This document shows, in pieces, positions 43,847 to 51,970 of a stretch of DNA of 64,000 nucleotides. The notes under the pieces were generated by a model. That model was not told the origin of the DNA and ran no database searches. It saw only the letters and a list, made by a program, of their open reading frames with translations. Source of the DNA: JAHBVL01 sp964461025 (lineage in GTDB: Bacteria > Chloroflexota > Chloroflexia > Thermomicrobiales > UBA6265); assembly GCA_964461025.1 (NCBI GenBank), contig CAYWSE010000002.1, positions 1-64,000 on the forward strand, written 5' to 3'. How positions within the stretch are numbered: the first letter of the stretch is position 1; each line of letters starts with the position of its first letter. Position numbers and translations under genes: made by a program.

Positions 43847-44644
43847 CTACGCTGTGGCGCCAACAACGCCTTCGAGAGGGCTGCTGGCGCTGGCGTACGC
43901 TTTGCGCGGAATACGGCCGGCCAGAAACGCCTTGCGTCCCGCTTCCACCCCTCCCGCGATCGCTTCGGCCATCAGCGCCGGATTGGGTGAGAGAGCCACC
44001 GCGGTGTTCACCAGCACCGCGTCCGCCCCCGCTTCCATTGCCTGCGCCGCGTCTGACGGCACGCCGATGCCGGCATCGACCACCACCGGAATCGTCGCCT
44101 GCTCGACAATGATCCGGATCGAATCGATGCTGATCAGCCCCTGCCCCGAGCCGATCGGCGAACCGAGCGGCATCACCGTCGCGGTGCCGAGTTCTTCCAG
44201 CCGCTTCGCGAGAATTGGATCGGCGCCGATATACGGAAGCACGGTGAATCCTTCCTCGACCAGCACCTTCGCCGCTTCGTACGTGCCGATCGGATCGGGA
44301 AGCAGGTACTTCGGATCGGGAATCACCTCGAGTTTGACCCAATCGGAAAGCTCCAGCGCTCGCGCCATGCGCGCAATGCGAATCGCTTCCTCCGCGGTCT
44401 GGCAACCCGCTGTGTTCGGCAGAATCGTGTACTTCTTCCAGTCGATGTCTTCCAGCACCGAACGGCTCTTGGGATCGTCGAAGTCGATGCGCCGCAAAGC
44501 GACCGTGACGATTTCCGTACCCGCAGCCTCGAAGGCGGCGAGCATCTCGATGGAGTTCCGGTACTTGCCAGTGCCCAGCATCAACCGGCTGTTGAAACTC
44601 TTACCGCCAATGGTCAGCGGGTTGTCATGTGGTATTGACATCAT
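43847..44644 (-). CDS. thiG: Thiazole synthase ThiG
   Basis: A 265-residue ThiG. It has FNSRLMLGTGKYRN, the Schiff-base Lys region WVKLEVIPDPKYLLPD, GFTVLPYIGADPILAKRLEE, MPLGSPIGSGQGL and VVDAGIGVPSDAAQAMEAGAD. It builds the thiazole phosphate ring from DXP, dehydroglycine and the ThiS thiocarboxylate. The dehydroglycine source (ThiO or ThiH) is not in the window. Translation begins at ATGATG within copy 1 of the 71-bp duplication, right after AAGGGGCAGGC. Only copy 1 leads into the full reading frame. Confidence 0.95.
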   Translation of the reverse strand: MMSIPHDNPLTIGGKSFNSRLMLGTGKYRNSIEMLAAFEAAGTEIVTVALRRIDFDDPKSRSVLEDIDWKKYTILPNTAGCQTAEEAIRIARMARALELSDWVKLEVIPDPKYLLPDPIGTYEAAKVLVEEGFTVLPYIGADPILAKRLEELGTATVMPLGSPIGSGQGLISIDSIRIIVEQATIPVVVDAGIGVPSDAAQAMEAGADAVLVNTAVALSPNPALMAEAIAGGVEAGRKAFLAGRIPRKAYASASSPLEGVVGATA

Positions 44645-44761
44645 GCCTGCCCCTTCCAGGATCGGCCCGCCAGTGAAGCGGGTGGGAAATGGTTGTCATG
44701 TGGTATTGACATCATGCCTGCCCCTTTCAGGATCGGCCCGCCAGTGAAGCGGGTGGGAAAT
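44620..44761. repeat. 71-bp tandem duplication at the thiD/thiG junction
   Basis: Positions 44620-44690 and 44691-44761 are identical except one base (CCTTCCAGG versus CCTTTCAGG). The unit holds the last codons of thiD, the ribosome-binding site and the first eight codons of thiG. In copy 2 the variable base makes the thiD stop (TGA, 44727-44729); in copy 1 the same place reads TGG. The duplicated start therefore opens a 24-codon frame that ends in the real thiG ATGA. A third partial GGTTG follows at 44762. Confidence 0.95.
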
Positions 44762-45590
44762 GGTTGACCGGTGAGTGACCGGCGCCGACTGCGTAGCTCG
44801 ACGCCAGCGCCCGGGAGATGTACGACTTGGCCTCGGCAATCGCATCGAGCGGCGCATCACCGAGCGCCAGGCGTGCGGTGATCGCCGCCGAAAACGTGCA
44901 TCCTGTGCCGTGCGTGTTCCGCGTGTCGATCCGGCTGCCGGGCAAGACGGTGAACGCCGCACCGTCGAAGACGAGATCATCCGGATCGCCCTCGTTATGA
45001 CCGCCCTTGATCACGACGAAACGAGGACCGAACGCATGAATCGCTCTCGCTGCTTCTTCCTTCAATTCCATCGAATCGATGGTGAGGCCGGAGAGCACCT
45101 GTGCTTCGGGCAGATTCGGCGTCACAACCATCGCCATTGGCAAGAGTGCGATCACCAGCGACTGCACCGCGTCCTCTTGCAGGAGAAAATCGCCGCTCTT
45201 GGCCACCATCACCGGATCGACGACCAGCCGGTCGACCTCCCACGCCTCGATGCGATCGCCGACCGTGCCCACGATCGCCGCGCTGGAGAGCATGCCGGTT
45301 TTCATCGCCTGGGCGCCTATATCCTGCATGACGACATCGATTTGCGCGGCGACGACCTCTTCCGGCACCTCGGCGATGGCGAACACGCCAGCGGTGTTTT
45401 GCGCGGTAACCGCCGTTAGTGCGCTGGTGCCGTACACGCCGAACGACGCGAACGTCTTCAAGTCGGCCTGAATCCCGGCGCCGCCGCCGGAATCGGAACC
45501 GGCGATCGTCATCGCTTTGACGACATCTTTGAGACGGGGAATCTGGACCACTCTGGTTCCTGTTCGGCCAACGAAAACGCTGATGCGCAT
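44727..45590 (-). CDS. thiD: Hydroxymethylpyrimidine/phosphomethylpyrimidine kinase
   Basis: A ribokinase-fold enzyme of up to 287 residues. AMTIAGSDSGGGAGIQADLK binds HMP, VVIKGGHNEGD and NTHGTGCTFSAAITARLA give the anion hole and the catalytic Cys-containing GTGC. It phosphorylates HMP twice for ThiE. The 5' end is uncertain: ATG 45590 adds 26 residues before the conserved MTIAGSDS; GTG near 45551 or ATG near 45512 are alternatives. It is the first gene after the TPP riboswitch and starts the operon thiD-thiG-thiE-tenI/thiS. Confidence 0.94.
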   Translation of the reverse strand: MRISVFVGRTGTRVVQIPRLKDVVKAMTIAGSDSGGGAGIQADLKTFASFGVYGTSALTAVTAQNTAGVFAIAEVPEEVVAAQIDVVMQDIGAQAMKTGMLSSAAIVGTVGDRIEAWEVDRLVVDPVMVAKSGDFLLQEDAVQSLVIALLPMAMVVTPNLPEAQVLSGLTIDSMELKEEAARAIHAFGPRFVVIKGGHNEGDPDDLVFDGAAFTVLPGSRIDTRNTHGTGCTFSAAITARLALGDAPLDAIAEAKSYISRALASSYAVGAGHSPVNHFPPASLAGRS

Positions 45591-45625
45591 GCATCAGCGG
45601 TCACCAGAGCGATGTTCTGCTCGTT

Positions 45626-45714
45626 GCCCTCCCTTCGCCGGCATGACCCGGATCAGGTTCGGAGGGTTGGCGACACTCACGATGCCGCTCTCTCAGCGCA
45701 TTCCGCACCCCTGG
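45626..45714 (-). promoter_or_regulatory. TPP riboswitch (THI element)
   Basis: Read on the minus strand it contains AGGGGTGCGG, CTGAGAGAGCGGC and the highly conserved CCGAACCTGATCCGGGTC, then ATGCCGGCGAAGGGAG, closing with a GGGAGGG helix. These are the pyrimidine- and pyrophosphate-sensor arms of the thiamine pyrophosphate aptamer. It lies between a TATGAT box and thiD. The GAGGGCAACGAGCAG... segment after it may form the expression platform; control is probably translational since I see no T-run terminator. Confidence 0.97.
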
Positions 45715-45725
45715 CAACCACCTTC

Positions 45726-45731
45726 ATCATA
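45726..45731 (-). promoter_or_regulatory. -10 element for the thiamine operon
   Basis: TATGAT on the minus strand (5/6 match) lies about 12 bases before the start of the TPP aptamer, so transcription would begin just upstream of the riboswitch. A -35 hexamer is not evident. A TATACT box on the other strand (45756-45761) could serve the divergent gene at 45816. Confidence 0.5.
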
Positions 45732-45815
45732 CCATGGGGGCATTGGGACCGGTGCTATACTCGGTGCGCGATTGTGAGGGCCATAATCGCTCACCACACC
45801 AGTCGAGAACGCCCC

Positions 45816-46160
45816 ATGAATGTCGTCCAGGGATTGCAGGCCATCCGGGAACGCCTGGTCGAAAACGACGCGGATCCGGCCACGCTTGCCACGGTCGACG
45901 TCTTCCTGAAACGAGCTGCGTTGCCCGCGGCCCAGAGCGCCGCCGCGACATCGCAGCTGCAGCTGGTTCGCCTGCTCATGCGCACACCGGCGTCGAACGC
46001 CAATGTCCGCGTCTACAACGACCTCGTTCGCGTCGAAGAGGAGCTGGAGTCCGCGGCTGTGCAAGCGCATGCCGTGCGCGCGGCGGAAGAAGCGAAACCT
46101 GTCCCCAAGACCAAGAAGTTCTACAAACAGCAGAAGGAAAAGGACGAGAAGAAGGCCTGA
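45816..46160 (+). CDS. Hypothetical helical protein
   Basis: A 114-residue protein I do not recognise. It starts MNVVQGLQAIRERLVENDAD, is rich in Ala, Glu and Val, and is probably all helical. The C-terminal 30 residues are a charged Lys/Glu tail (KTKKFYKQQKEKDEKKA) that may be disordered or bind nucleic acid. No signal peptide or membrane segment is seen. The frame is open upstream to 45612, but that part would overlap the riboswitch on the other strand. GCGATT/AATCGC (45768-45790) can form a leader hairpin. The aminotransferase gene follows after 70 bases. Confidence 0.65.
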   Translation: MNVVQGLQAIRERLVENDADPATLATVDVFLKRAALPAAQSAAATSQLQLVRLLMRTPASNANVRVYNDLVRVEEELESAAVQAHAVRAAEEAKPVPKTKKFYKQQKEKDEKKA

Positions 46161-46230
46161 TCGCCGCTGCTCTGCCGCAGACGTTCCAGGCCCTTGTGCC
46201 GGAGTGCTCCGGCGGAAAGAGGTTCCAGCG

Positions 46231-47517
46231 ATGGCCGACCAACTTGCACTCGATCCGCAGACGCTCGTTCCGCGCGTCATTGGCCGGTATACGCCAGTCT
46301 TCGCCGATCACGCGCTCGGTGTAAGAGTCTGGGACCGCGACGGCATCGAATTTCTCGATTTCACCTCGGGCATTGCCGTCGTCAACACCGGGCATTGCCA
46401 TCCCGCGGTTGTCGCTGCTATTCAGCAGCAGGCGTCCCGCGTCATTCACGCTCAGCAGAACATTCTTCTGCATGAGCCGATGCTCGTCGCCGCGACCGAG
46501 TTGACCGCGACATTGCCGGACAATCTGAATCAGGTTTTCTGGACGAACAGCGGCGCCGAAGCGATCGAAGGCGCGCTCAAATTGGCCAAGGCCCACACGC
46601 GCCGCCCGGCGGTTGTGGCATTTCGCGGCGCATTCCACGGGCGCACCCATGCGGCGATGGCGGTGACGTCATCCCGTGCCAAGGTGCGGGGGCACTACGA
46701 GCCGCTCGTTCCCAGCATCTACTACGCGCCTTATCCTTACTATTTCCGGTCGCCGGTGCCGGGCGGCGTCGATGCGGCGGACGATTTCTACATCGCTGAG
46801 CTGAACGCGCTCTTCGACACGATGGTCATGCCGGACGATGTGGCCGCCATTCTCGTTGAAACCATCGCCGGTGAAGGTGGTTACCTGGTGCCATCCGCCC
46901 GGTGGTTGCAAGCGCTGCGAACGATCTGCGATCAACACGGCATTCTGCTGGTCATGGATGAAATCCAGACCGGTATGGGCCGGACCGGCAAGATGTGGGG
47001 ATTCGAGCATTTCGTTGTCACACCCGATGTCATCACCGTCGCCAAGGGGATCGCCTCCGGGATGCCGGTCAGCGCCGTCGTTTCGTCGAAAGAGATCATG
47101 GATAGCTGGGCGCCGGGCGCGCATGGCGGCACCTACGGCGGCAATGCGGTTGGCACGGCTGCCGCTGCGGCGACATTGCGGGCGATGCGCGAAGAGCGGA
47201 TGCCGGAAAACGCCGCGGCCATGGGCGAGCGCCTGATTGCGGGGCTGCGCCAGATTCAGCAGGCGAATCCCGTGATTGGCGAGGTTCGCGGTCTGGGTCT
47301 GATGGTAGCCACGGAGTTTGTCACGGACGATGGATCGCCGAATCCGGCCGCAGTCTCGGCGGTCATGAAGAAGTGCTTCGAGGAACGCATCCTGCTGATC
47401 AACTGCGGCACCTACGATCAGGCGATCCGCATCATTCCGCCGCTGGTCGTCAACGAGACTGAGATCGATCGCTTCCTCGACGTGTTCGGACGAGCGGTTT
47501 CGGCACTGTCGTCCTGA
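46231..47517 (+). CDS. Class III aminotransferase, 4-aminobutyrate aminotransferase-like
   Basis: A 428-residue PLP enzyme with FLDFTSGIAVVNTGHCHPAV, FWTNSGAEAIEGALKLAKAHT, VAFRGAFHGRTHAAMAVTSS, the PLP-ring Asp in LLVMDEIQTGMGRTG and the Schiff-base Lys in TVAKGIASGMPVSAV (about residue 272). The substrate region best fits GABA/5-aminovalerate aminotransferases, with acetylornithine or other omega-amino acids as alternatives. ATG 46231 follows AAAGAGG. No succinate-semialdehyde dehydrogenase is adjacent; the aldehyde dehydrogenase at 26849 is unlinked. Confidence 0.9.
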   Translation: MADQLALDPQTLVPRVIGRYTPVFADHALGVRVWDRDGIEFLDFTSGIAVVNTGHCHPAVVAAIQQQASRVIHAQQNILLHEPMLVAATELTATLPDNLNQVFWTNSGAEAIEGALKLAKAHTRRPAVVAFRGAFHGRTHAAMAVTSSRAKVRGHYEPLVPSIYYAPYPYYFRSPVPGGVDAADDFYIAELNALFDTMVMPDDVAAILVETIAGEGGYLVPSARWLQALRTICDQHGILLVMDEIQTGMGRTGKMWGFEHFVVTPDVITVAKGIASGMPVSAVVSSKEIMDSWAPGAHGGTYGGNAVGTAAAAATLRAMREERMPENAAAMGERLIAGLRQIQQANPVIGEVRGLGLMVATEFVTDDGSPNPAAVSAVMKKCFEERILLINCGTYDQAIRIIPPLVVNETEIDRFLDVFGRAVSALSS

Positions 47518-47529
47518 CGGAGAGATCTC

Positions 47530-48849
47530 TCAGGCGTAAATCTCCTGGTCGCCGCAGAGATGCGATCGGTGCCCTGCCGCCAAACGCTCGTAAACGTGGA
47601 CGACTGACGACGCAACCGTCTGCCAGGAGAATCGCTGTGCCGCGATGTGGGCGCTCAGCCCCATCCGCGCCGCCAGTTCCGCATCGTTCAGGATGCTCAG
47701 AATCGCATCGGCATGGATCTGTGGTTGGTCGTAGGGAGCCAGAATGCCGGTTTCACCATCTTCAATGGTGAAGATCAATCCGCCCGCGCGCGATGCCACG
47801 ACGGGCGCTCCGCATGCCATCGCTTCGACGGCAACCAATCCGAACGACTCGTACCGCGACGGCACGCTGACAACATCCGCCGCCGAATAGAAAATGGGCA
47901 AGCGGTTCTGAGGTTGCGAACCGAAGAGCCGGACCCGGTCCAGATGTCCCATTGCCCGGATTCGATCGTGAACGATGGACAGTGGGCCGACCGGTTCTCC
48001 CGATTCGTCGAGATCGCCGCCGACAATCGCCAAGACCGCTTCGGGCATGCTCGCGGCGACCGTCGCGAACGAATCGAGCAGCGTGTCGATTCCCTTGATC
48101 GGGTCGATTCTGCCGACAAACAGAACCACTTTCTGATCGTCTCGAAGCCCAAGCTCGGCCCGGCTGGCCGAGCGGTTGCCCGGCGTGAAGAGGTCGACAT
48201 CCACACCCGGCGGGATCGTGCAAATCTTGCTGGCCACGGCATGTTGTCGCCAGATCAGATCGGCCCGTTCATCTGGATTGGCGGCGATGATGCTGTCGGC
48301 CAGTCCGACCAGCTGCTGCTCGCTCCTGGCGCGCAGTGGCGTTTCGTGTTCCGATGCGGGAGACACCCGGTTCTTCATATGGGCAGTCGTGTGGAACATC
48401 AGGGTGTAGGGCGTTCCCCAGTACCGCCGCATCATTTCCGCGGTCAACCCGGAGAGCCAGTAGTGCGCGTGCACGACGTCGTAGCGCACACCGGCCCGCA
48501 TCGCATAGAGCGCCATTTGCTCGGCGAAGGCCGGCAAGAGGGTATGCAGCGCATTCTTATCGACCGGTTCGGGGGGACCGGCATCGATCGAAATGAGATT
48601 CACGTTGTCGCAGATTGTTTGGATTTCTGGAGTGTCAGGGGAGGTTCGTCGGGTGAAGACGTCGACTGGGAGACCGAGTTCGGCGACGTGACAGGAGAGT
48701 TCACGCACGTAAACATTCATGCCGCCGGCGTCCTTGCCGCCCAGGTTCGCCAGCGGCGATGTGTGGACTGAGATCGACGCCACGCGACGGAGACCGTCGG
48801 TTTCGTAACCGAAAACCGATGGCCCGGAGTACGGGTAGAGTGAATTCAC
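47530..48849 (-). CDS. MshA-like GT4 glycosyltransferase
   Basis: A 439-residue GT-B enzyme very like MshA/sucrose-phosphate synthase-type proteins: ISVHTSPLANLGGKDAGGMN near the N-terminus, YDVVHAHYWLSGL, FVGRIDPIKGIDTLL, SAADVVSVPSRYESFGLVAV and EAMACGAPVVASRAGG. MshA itself makes GlcNAc-inositol phosphate for mycothiol, but similar enzymes elsewhere make other glycosides, and no other mycothiol gene is in the window. So only a retaining GT4 activity is supported. It converges with the aminotransferase (12 bases apart). Confidence 0.88.
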   Translation of the reverse strand: MNSLYPYSGPSVFGYETDGLRRVASISVHTSPLANLGGKDAGGMNVYVRELSCHVAELGLPVDVFTRRTSPDTPEIQTICDNVNLISIDAGPPEPVDKNALHTLLPAFAEQMALYAMRAGVRYDVVHAHYWLSGLTAEMMRRYWGTPYTLMFHTTAHMKNRVSPASEHETPLRARSEQQLVGLADSIIAANPDERADLIWRQHAVASKICTIPPGVDVDLFTPGNRSASRAELGLRDDQKVVLFVGRIDPIKGIDTLLDSFATVAASMPEAVLAIVGGDLDESGEPVGPLSIVHDRIRAMGHLDRVRLFGSQPQNRLPIFYSAADVVSVPSRYESFGLVAVEAMACGAPVVASRAGGLIFTIEDGETGILAPYDQPQIHADAILSILNDAELAARMGLSAHIAAQRFSWQTVASSVVHVYERLAAGHRSHLCGDQEIYA

Positions 48850-48935
48850 CGATATGCCTCAGTTCAAGTCACGCCTTCGGGCATCGCGCGAAGGCAATTG
48901 CCGGATCAAAAGATAACCGTCTCTTCGTGTTTCTC

Positions 48936-49011
48936 TGGTGCCCGCGGAGGGATTCGAACCCCCGACGCCCGCCTTAGGACGGCGGCGCTCTATCCTCTGA
49001 GCTNNNNNNNN
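48936..49011 (-). tRNA. tRNA-Arg (anticodon CCT), 5' end masked by the N gap
   Basis: The minus strand gives the D-arm AGCTCAGAGGATAGAGC, the anticodon stem CCGCC/GGCGG with loop GTCCTAA (anticodon CCT at 48976-48978), the T-arm GGGGGTTCGAATCCCTC and the acceptor strand CGCGGGC-A-CCA, with CCA encoded. The first eight or so bases, including the 5' acceptor strand, fall in the ten Ns. The 5' coordinate assumes the gap is really ten bases. Confidence 0.9.
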
Positions 49012-49013
49012 NN
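49004..49013. other. Assembly gap (10 N)
   Basis: Ten ambiguous bases break the tRNA-Arg gene. Exactly ten Ns is often a placeholder, so true gap length and the linkage of both sides are uncertain. Confidence 0.98.
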
Positions 49014-49028
49014 ACCGGTCGCAGCCAG

Positions 49029-49967
49029 TCACAGTATAGACAAATGCCGCTCAAAAAACGCAAGGGTCTCGGGAGCCTCAGGAGCCCAGCTGAACCAGGA
49101 GTCATGGGCGTAGTCAGGGAACCAGCTGTATGAGACCTGGACGCCGGCCGCCTGCAGCGCGGCCACCATCCGTCGGGGCTGCTCGTAGGGGATGACGTCT
49201 TCATTGCCTTCCTGCAGGATCAGGAACGGTGCGCTCGTGCTGTCTACAAACGAGATCGGTGAGAAGTCCTCATACGCAGCTGGCGGTGGCAACGCCTCCG
49301 CGGATCCTCCCAGGATCTCCGCGTCCGTTTCCAGAGAGTAGGGGTGGGCGTCTGGGAAGGTGAAGTCGAACAGACCGCCCATCGTCACCACGCAGGTGGC
49401 TTTGCTGGAAAAGTCGGCGAGTGCCGGGTCGCTATTGTCGCGGGTTTCGCGCGTGCCGAGAAACGCGGCCAGCTGCCCACCAGAGGAAAACCCGAATGCG
49501 CCTATCAGATTTGGGTCGACGCCGTAGGTTTTGGCATTGGCGCGAACCCAGCGCACCGCCCGCTGGACATCGTCCAATTGGGCAGGCCAGAGTGTGGTGG
49601 GATCCCCCGCCACATACAAGCGGTATTCGATACTAAAGGTGACATAACCTGCCAGAGCCAATCCGGTTGCCGCTTCACCATGATCCCACCGGGTTCCCTG
49701 CACCAATCCGCCACCGTGAACCACGATGACCGCTGGACGAGGCTCGGGACGGTCCGGAGGCCGGACGATCGTGAGCAGGAGCGGAACGTCACCTACGGTC
49801 CCATAAACGACGTCGTCCTCACTCTGCAGCAGTTCCGCCGCATCGTCCTGGGCGACAACGGGATGCATCGAGCCAGCCATGGCCAATCCGAGGGCGCCAG
49901 CGCCCAGGCCAGTTAGCGCATGGCGGCGAGTGAGGGTATGTGAAGTTCCCACCTGAGGGTCGTCCAT
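49029..49967 (-). CDS. Tat-exported alpha/beta-hydrolase esterase
   Basis: A 312-residue protein. The N-terminus has a twin-arginine signal (TRRHALTGLGAGALGLAMAG) ending near VVAQDD, so export in folded form is likely. The alpha/beta-hydrolase core has the oxyanion HGGG in VIVVHGGGLVQG, the nucleophile in GAFGFSSGGQLAAF, an Asp in LQEGNEDVIPYEQ and a His in PDYAHDSWF. It resembles BD-FAE/carboxylesterase-type enzymes. The start is ATG 49967 with GGAGG upstream; a TTG at 49985 sits on the ribosome-binding site. It lies on the far side of the assembly gap from the tRNA. Confidence 0.88.
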   Translation of the reverse strand: MDDPQVGTSHTLTRRHALTGLGAGALGLAMAGSMHPVVAQDDAAELLQSEDDVVYGTVGDVPLLLTIVRPPDRPEPRPAVIVVHGGGLVQGTRWDHGEAATGLALAGYVTFSIEYRLYVAGDPTTLWPAQLDDVQRAVRWVRANAKTYGVDPNLIGAFGFSSGGQLAAFLGTRETRDNSDPALADFSSKATCVVTMGGLFDFTFPDAHPYSLETDAEILGGSAEALPPPAAYEDFSPISFVDSTSAPFLILQEGNEDVIPYEQPRRMVAALQAAGVQVSYSWFPDYAHDSWFSWAPEAPETLAFFERHLSIL

Positions 49968-50193
49968 AGCGGCAGCTGCCTCCAACCCGTGCGGTAACAG
50001 TCATGACCGCCAGCGACCTGCTGACGGGCAAATGGCGTGAATACGCCAGTATACCGTCACGGAAGAGCTGCCCCATGGGCACTGGACGAGACTCGCCACC
50101 AACCATCAACAACCCGCGATCAACCATCCACCGCCCACGACCCACGAATCACGGTCTATGGCCTACGTCTATGCTATCCTGTCTGTCGCCTTG

Positions 50194-50271
<78 letters not shown>

Positions 50272-50280
50272 GGAGCGAAG

Positions 50281-50309
50281 CGGGAGCCAGCAGGCTCCCG
50301 TTCCTTTTT
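50281..50309 (+). terminator. Intrinsic terminator after tRNA-Pro
   Basis: CGGGAGCC (50281-50288) and GGCTCCCG (50293-50300) form a perfect 8-bp stem with loop AGCA, followed by TTCCTTTTT. It ends tRNA-Pro transcription 24 bases before selA. Confidence 0.93.
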
Positions 50310-50332
50310 CCGGGAACAGCATCGTTCCGGAC

Positions 50333-51760
50333 ATGCTAATGACCTCGAATCAGCCAGAATCTCGAAAATCAGGCAGGCGTGCGATCCCATCCGTATCGTC
50401 GCTCATCGAGCACGTCCATTCATCTGAAAGAACCCCCATCGACGACCGAGTGCTGACGAGAGTGATCGGCAGGGTGGTCGATTCGGCCCGTGTCGAAATC
50501 GAATCCGGCGCCTCGCTGGGCCGTGAGGAGATCATCGGGCGGCTTGATGACGAACTTGCGTTGCTGGAGTCGCAGCGATTGACCGAGGTAATCAACGCCA
50601 CCGGCGTCATCCTGCATACCAATCTCGGCCGCGCTCCAGTCAGTCGTGAAACCGCTGCTGCGATGGCGAACGCCGCGGCGGCACAGGTTCCGCTCGAAAT
50701 CGACCCCACCACGAACCAGCGTGGCGGACGCATGTCCGAGATTTCGCGGCTGATGCGCGTGCTGACCGGCGCCGAAGCGACGCTGGTTGTGAACAACAAC
50801 GCTGCTGCCGTCTTGCTTGTCTTGTCCGCGTTGGCGTCCGTAAAGGAAGTTGTCGTTTCGCGGGGCGAAGCTGTGGAGATCGGCGGCGGTTTTCGGATTC
50901 CCGATGTGCTCCGCCAGAGCGGCGCGTCGATGATCGAAGTCGGCACGACGAACCGTACCTATGCCCGCGACTTCGCCGCGGCGATCACGGATCGCACCGC
51001 CGCACTTCTCACCGTGCACGCCAGCAACTTCCGCGTCGAGGGATTTGTCGCCGCTCCAACGATCGAGGAGCTCTCTGAAGTTGCTCAGGGTGCTTCGTTG
51101 CCCCTGATCGACGACCTGGGCAGCGGCTCGATCCTGCAGCCATCCGATTTTGGGCTCAGTCACGAGCGAACGATCGGGGAAGGCATCGCCGCGGGCGTAG
51201 ATCTCGTCACCGCCAGCGGCGACAAGCTGCTCGGTGGACCGCAAGCTGGACTGATTTGTGGTCGCGCCGACCTGATCGCAATGGTCGAGAAGCATCCGCT
51301 GGCCAGAGCGGTTCGCGCCGATAAGTCGACGCTTGCCGGTGTCGCCGCAACACTCCGCCACCATGTGCGGGGTGAGGCAGTCGCTGAGATTCCCGTATGG
51401 CAGATGATCTCGGCCGATACTTCCGAACTGAAGAGTCGCGCTGAGCGAATCGTCGCAGGGCTTGCGGATTCGGCGCCCGCCATGTCGATCGTAGAGTCGG
51501 ACTCCACGGTGGGCGGAGGATCGTTGCCCGGTGACGTTCTGCAAAGCTGGGCGGTTGGCATCGACCATCCGCACCCAGAAAGCCTCGCGACGGCGCTCCG
51601 GACAGGAACGCCCGGCGTCTACGGTCGCATCGTCGACAGTCGCCTGCTTCTCGATCTGCGAACGGTAAGACCCGAGCACGATCAGGGTCTGCAGCAAGCC
51701 ATCTTCGAAGCGCTTGAGTCGCTCCCTGCGTCCGGATGCGTTCGCAGGAAACGGGCGTAG
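50333..51760 (+). CDS. selA: L-seryl-tRNA(Sec) selenium transferase
   Basis: A 475-residue PLP enzyme of the SelA family: INATGVILHTNLGRAPVS, TLVVNNNAAAVLLVLSALA, VSRGEAVEIGGGFRIPDV, VGTTNRTYARDF and the PLP-lysine site TASGDKLLGGPQAGLI (about residue 298). It converts Ser-tRNA(Sec) to Sec-tRNA(Sec) with selenophosphate, so the cell should read selected UGA codons as selenocysteine. A UGA-containing gene with the expected signals occurs at 61721-63109 in this window. selB, selC and selD are not here. The TAG stop lies inside the GTAGGGAG end of a palindromic repeat. Confidence 0.95.
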   Translation: MLMTSNQPESRKSGRRAIPSVSSLIEHVHSSERTPIDDRVLTRVIGRVVDSARVEIESGASLGREEIIGRLDDELALLESQRLTEVINATGVILHTNLGRAPVSRETAAAMANAAAAQVPLEIDPTTNQRGGRMSEISRLMRVLTGAEATLVVNNNAAAVLLVLSALASVKEVVVSRGEAVEIGGGFRIPDVLRQSGASMIEVGTTNRTYARDFAAAITDRTAALLTVHASNFRVEGFVAAPTIEELSEVAQGASLPLIDDLGSGSILQPSDFGLSHERTIGEGIAAGVDLVTASGDKLLGGPQAGLICGRADLIAMVEKHPLARAVRADKSTLAGVAATLRHHVRGEAVAEIPVWQMISADTSELKSRAERIVAGLADSAPAMSIVESDSTVGGGSLPGDVLQSWAVGIDHPHPESLATALRTGTPGVYGRIVDSRLLLDLRTVRPEHDQGLQQAIFEALESLPASGCVRRKRA

Positions 51761-51860
51761 GGAGACGGCTTTTCCGACTCCGTGTTGGCGACTGGCGGTC
51801 TCCCTGCTGGAGACGATCGTTGTAGTCGGTGAGCAGGAGGCGCACGAGGCGCCTCCCTAC
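51757..51860. repeat. Composite palindromic element bounded by GTAGGGAG/CTCCCTAC
   Basis: GTAGGGAG at 51757-51764 is the perfect inverse of CTCCCTAC at 51853-51860. Inside, GTAGGGAGAC pairs with GTCTCCCTGC (51798-51807), and CAGGAGGCGC pairs with GCGCCTCCCT (51834-51858) around ACGAG. The DNA or RNA can therefore form one long or two smaller hairpins. The GTAGG ends and an internal ACTCCGTGT resemble the 38-bp units at 921-1040, so they may be one repeat family. It fills the selA-dnaG gap. Confidence 0.6.
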
Positions 51861-51970
51861 GCGTACCGGTCACCATGTGCTTCATTCGCTGCACATGAGC
51901 GCCCTGGTCGACCCGCCCCGTCAGATGGTCAGAACCTCTGCATTCTGACTGTTGGCGATCGACAGGTGAT

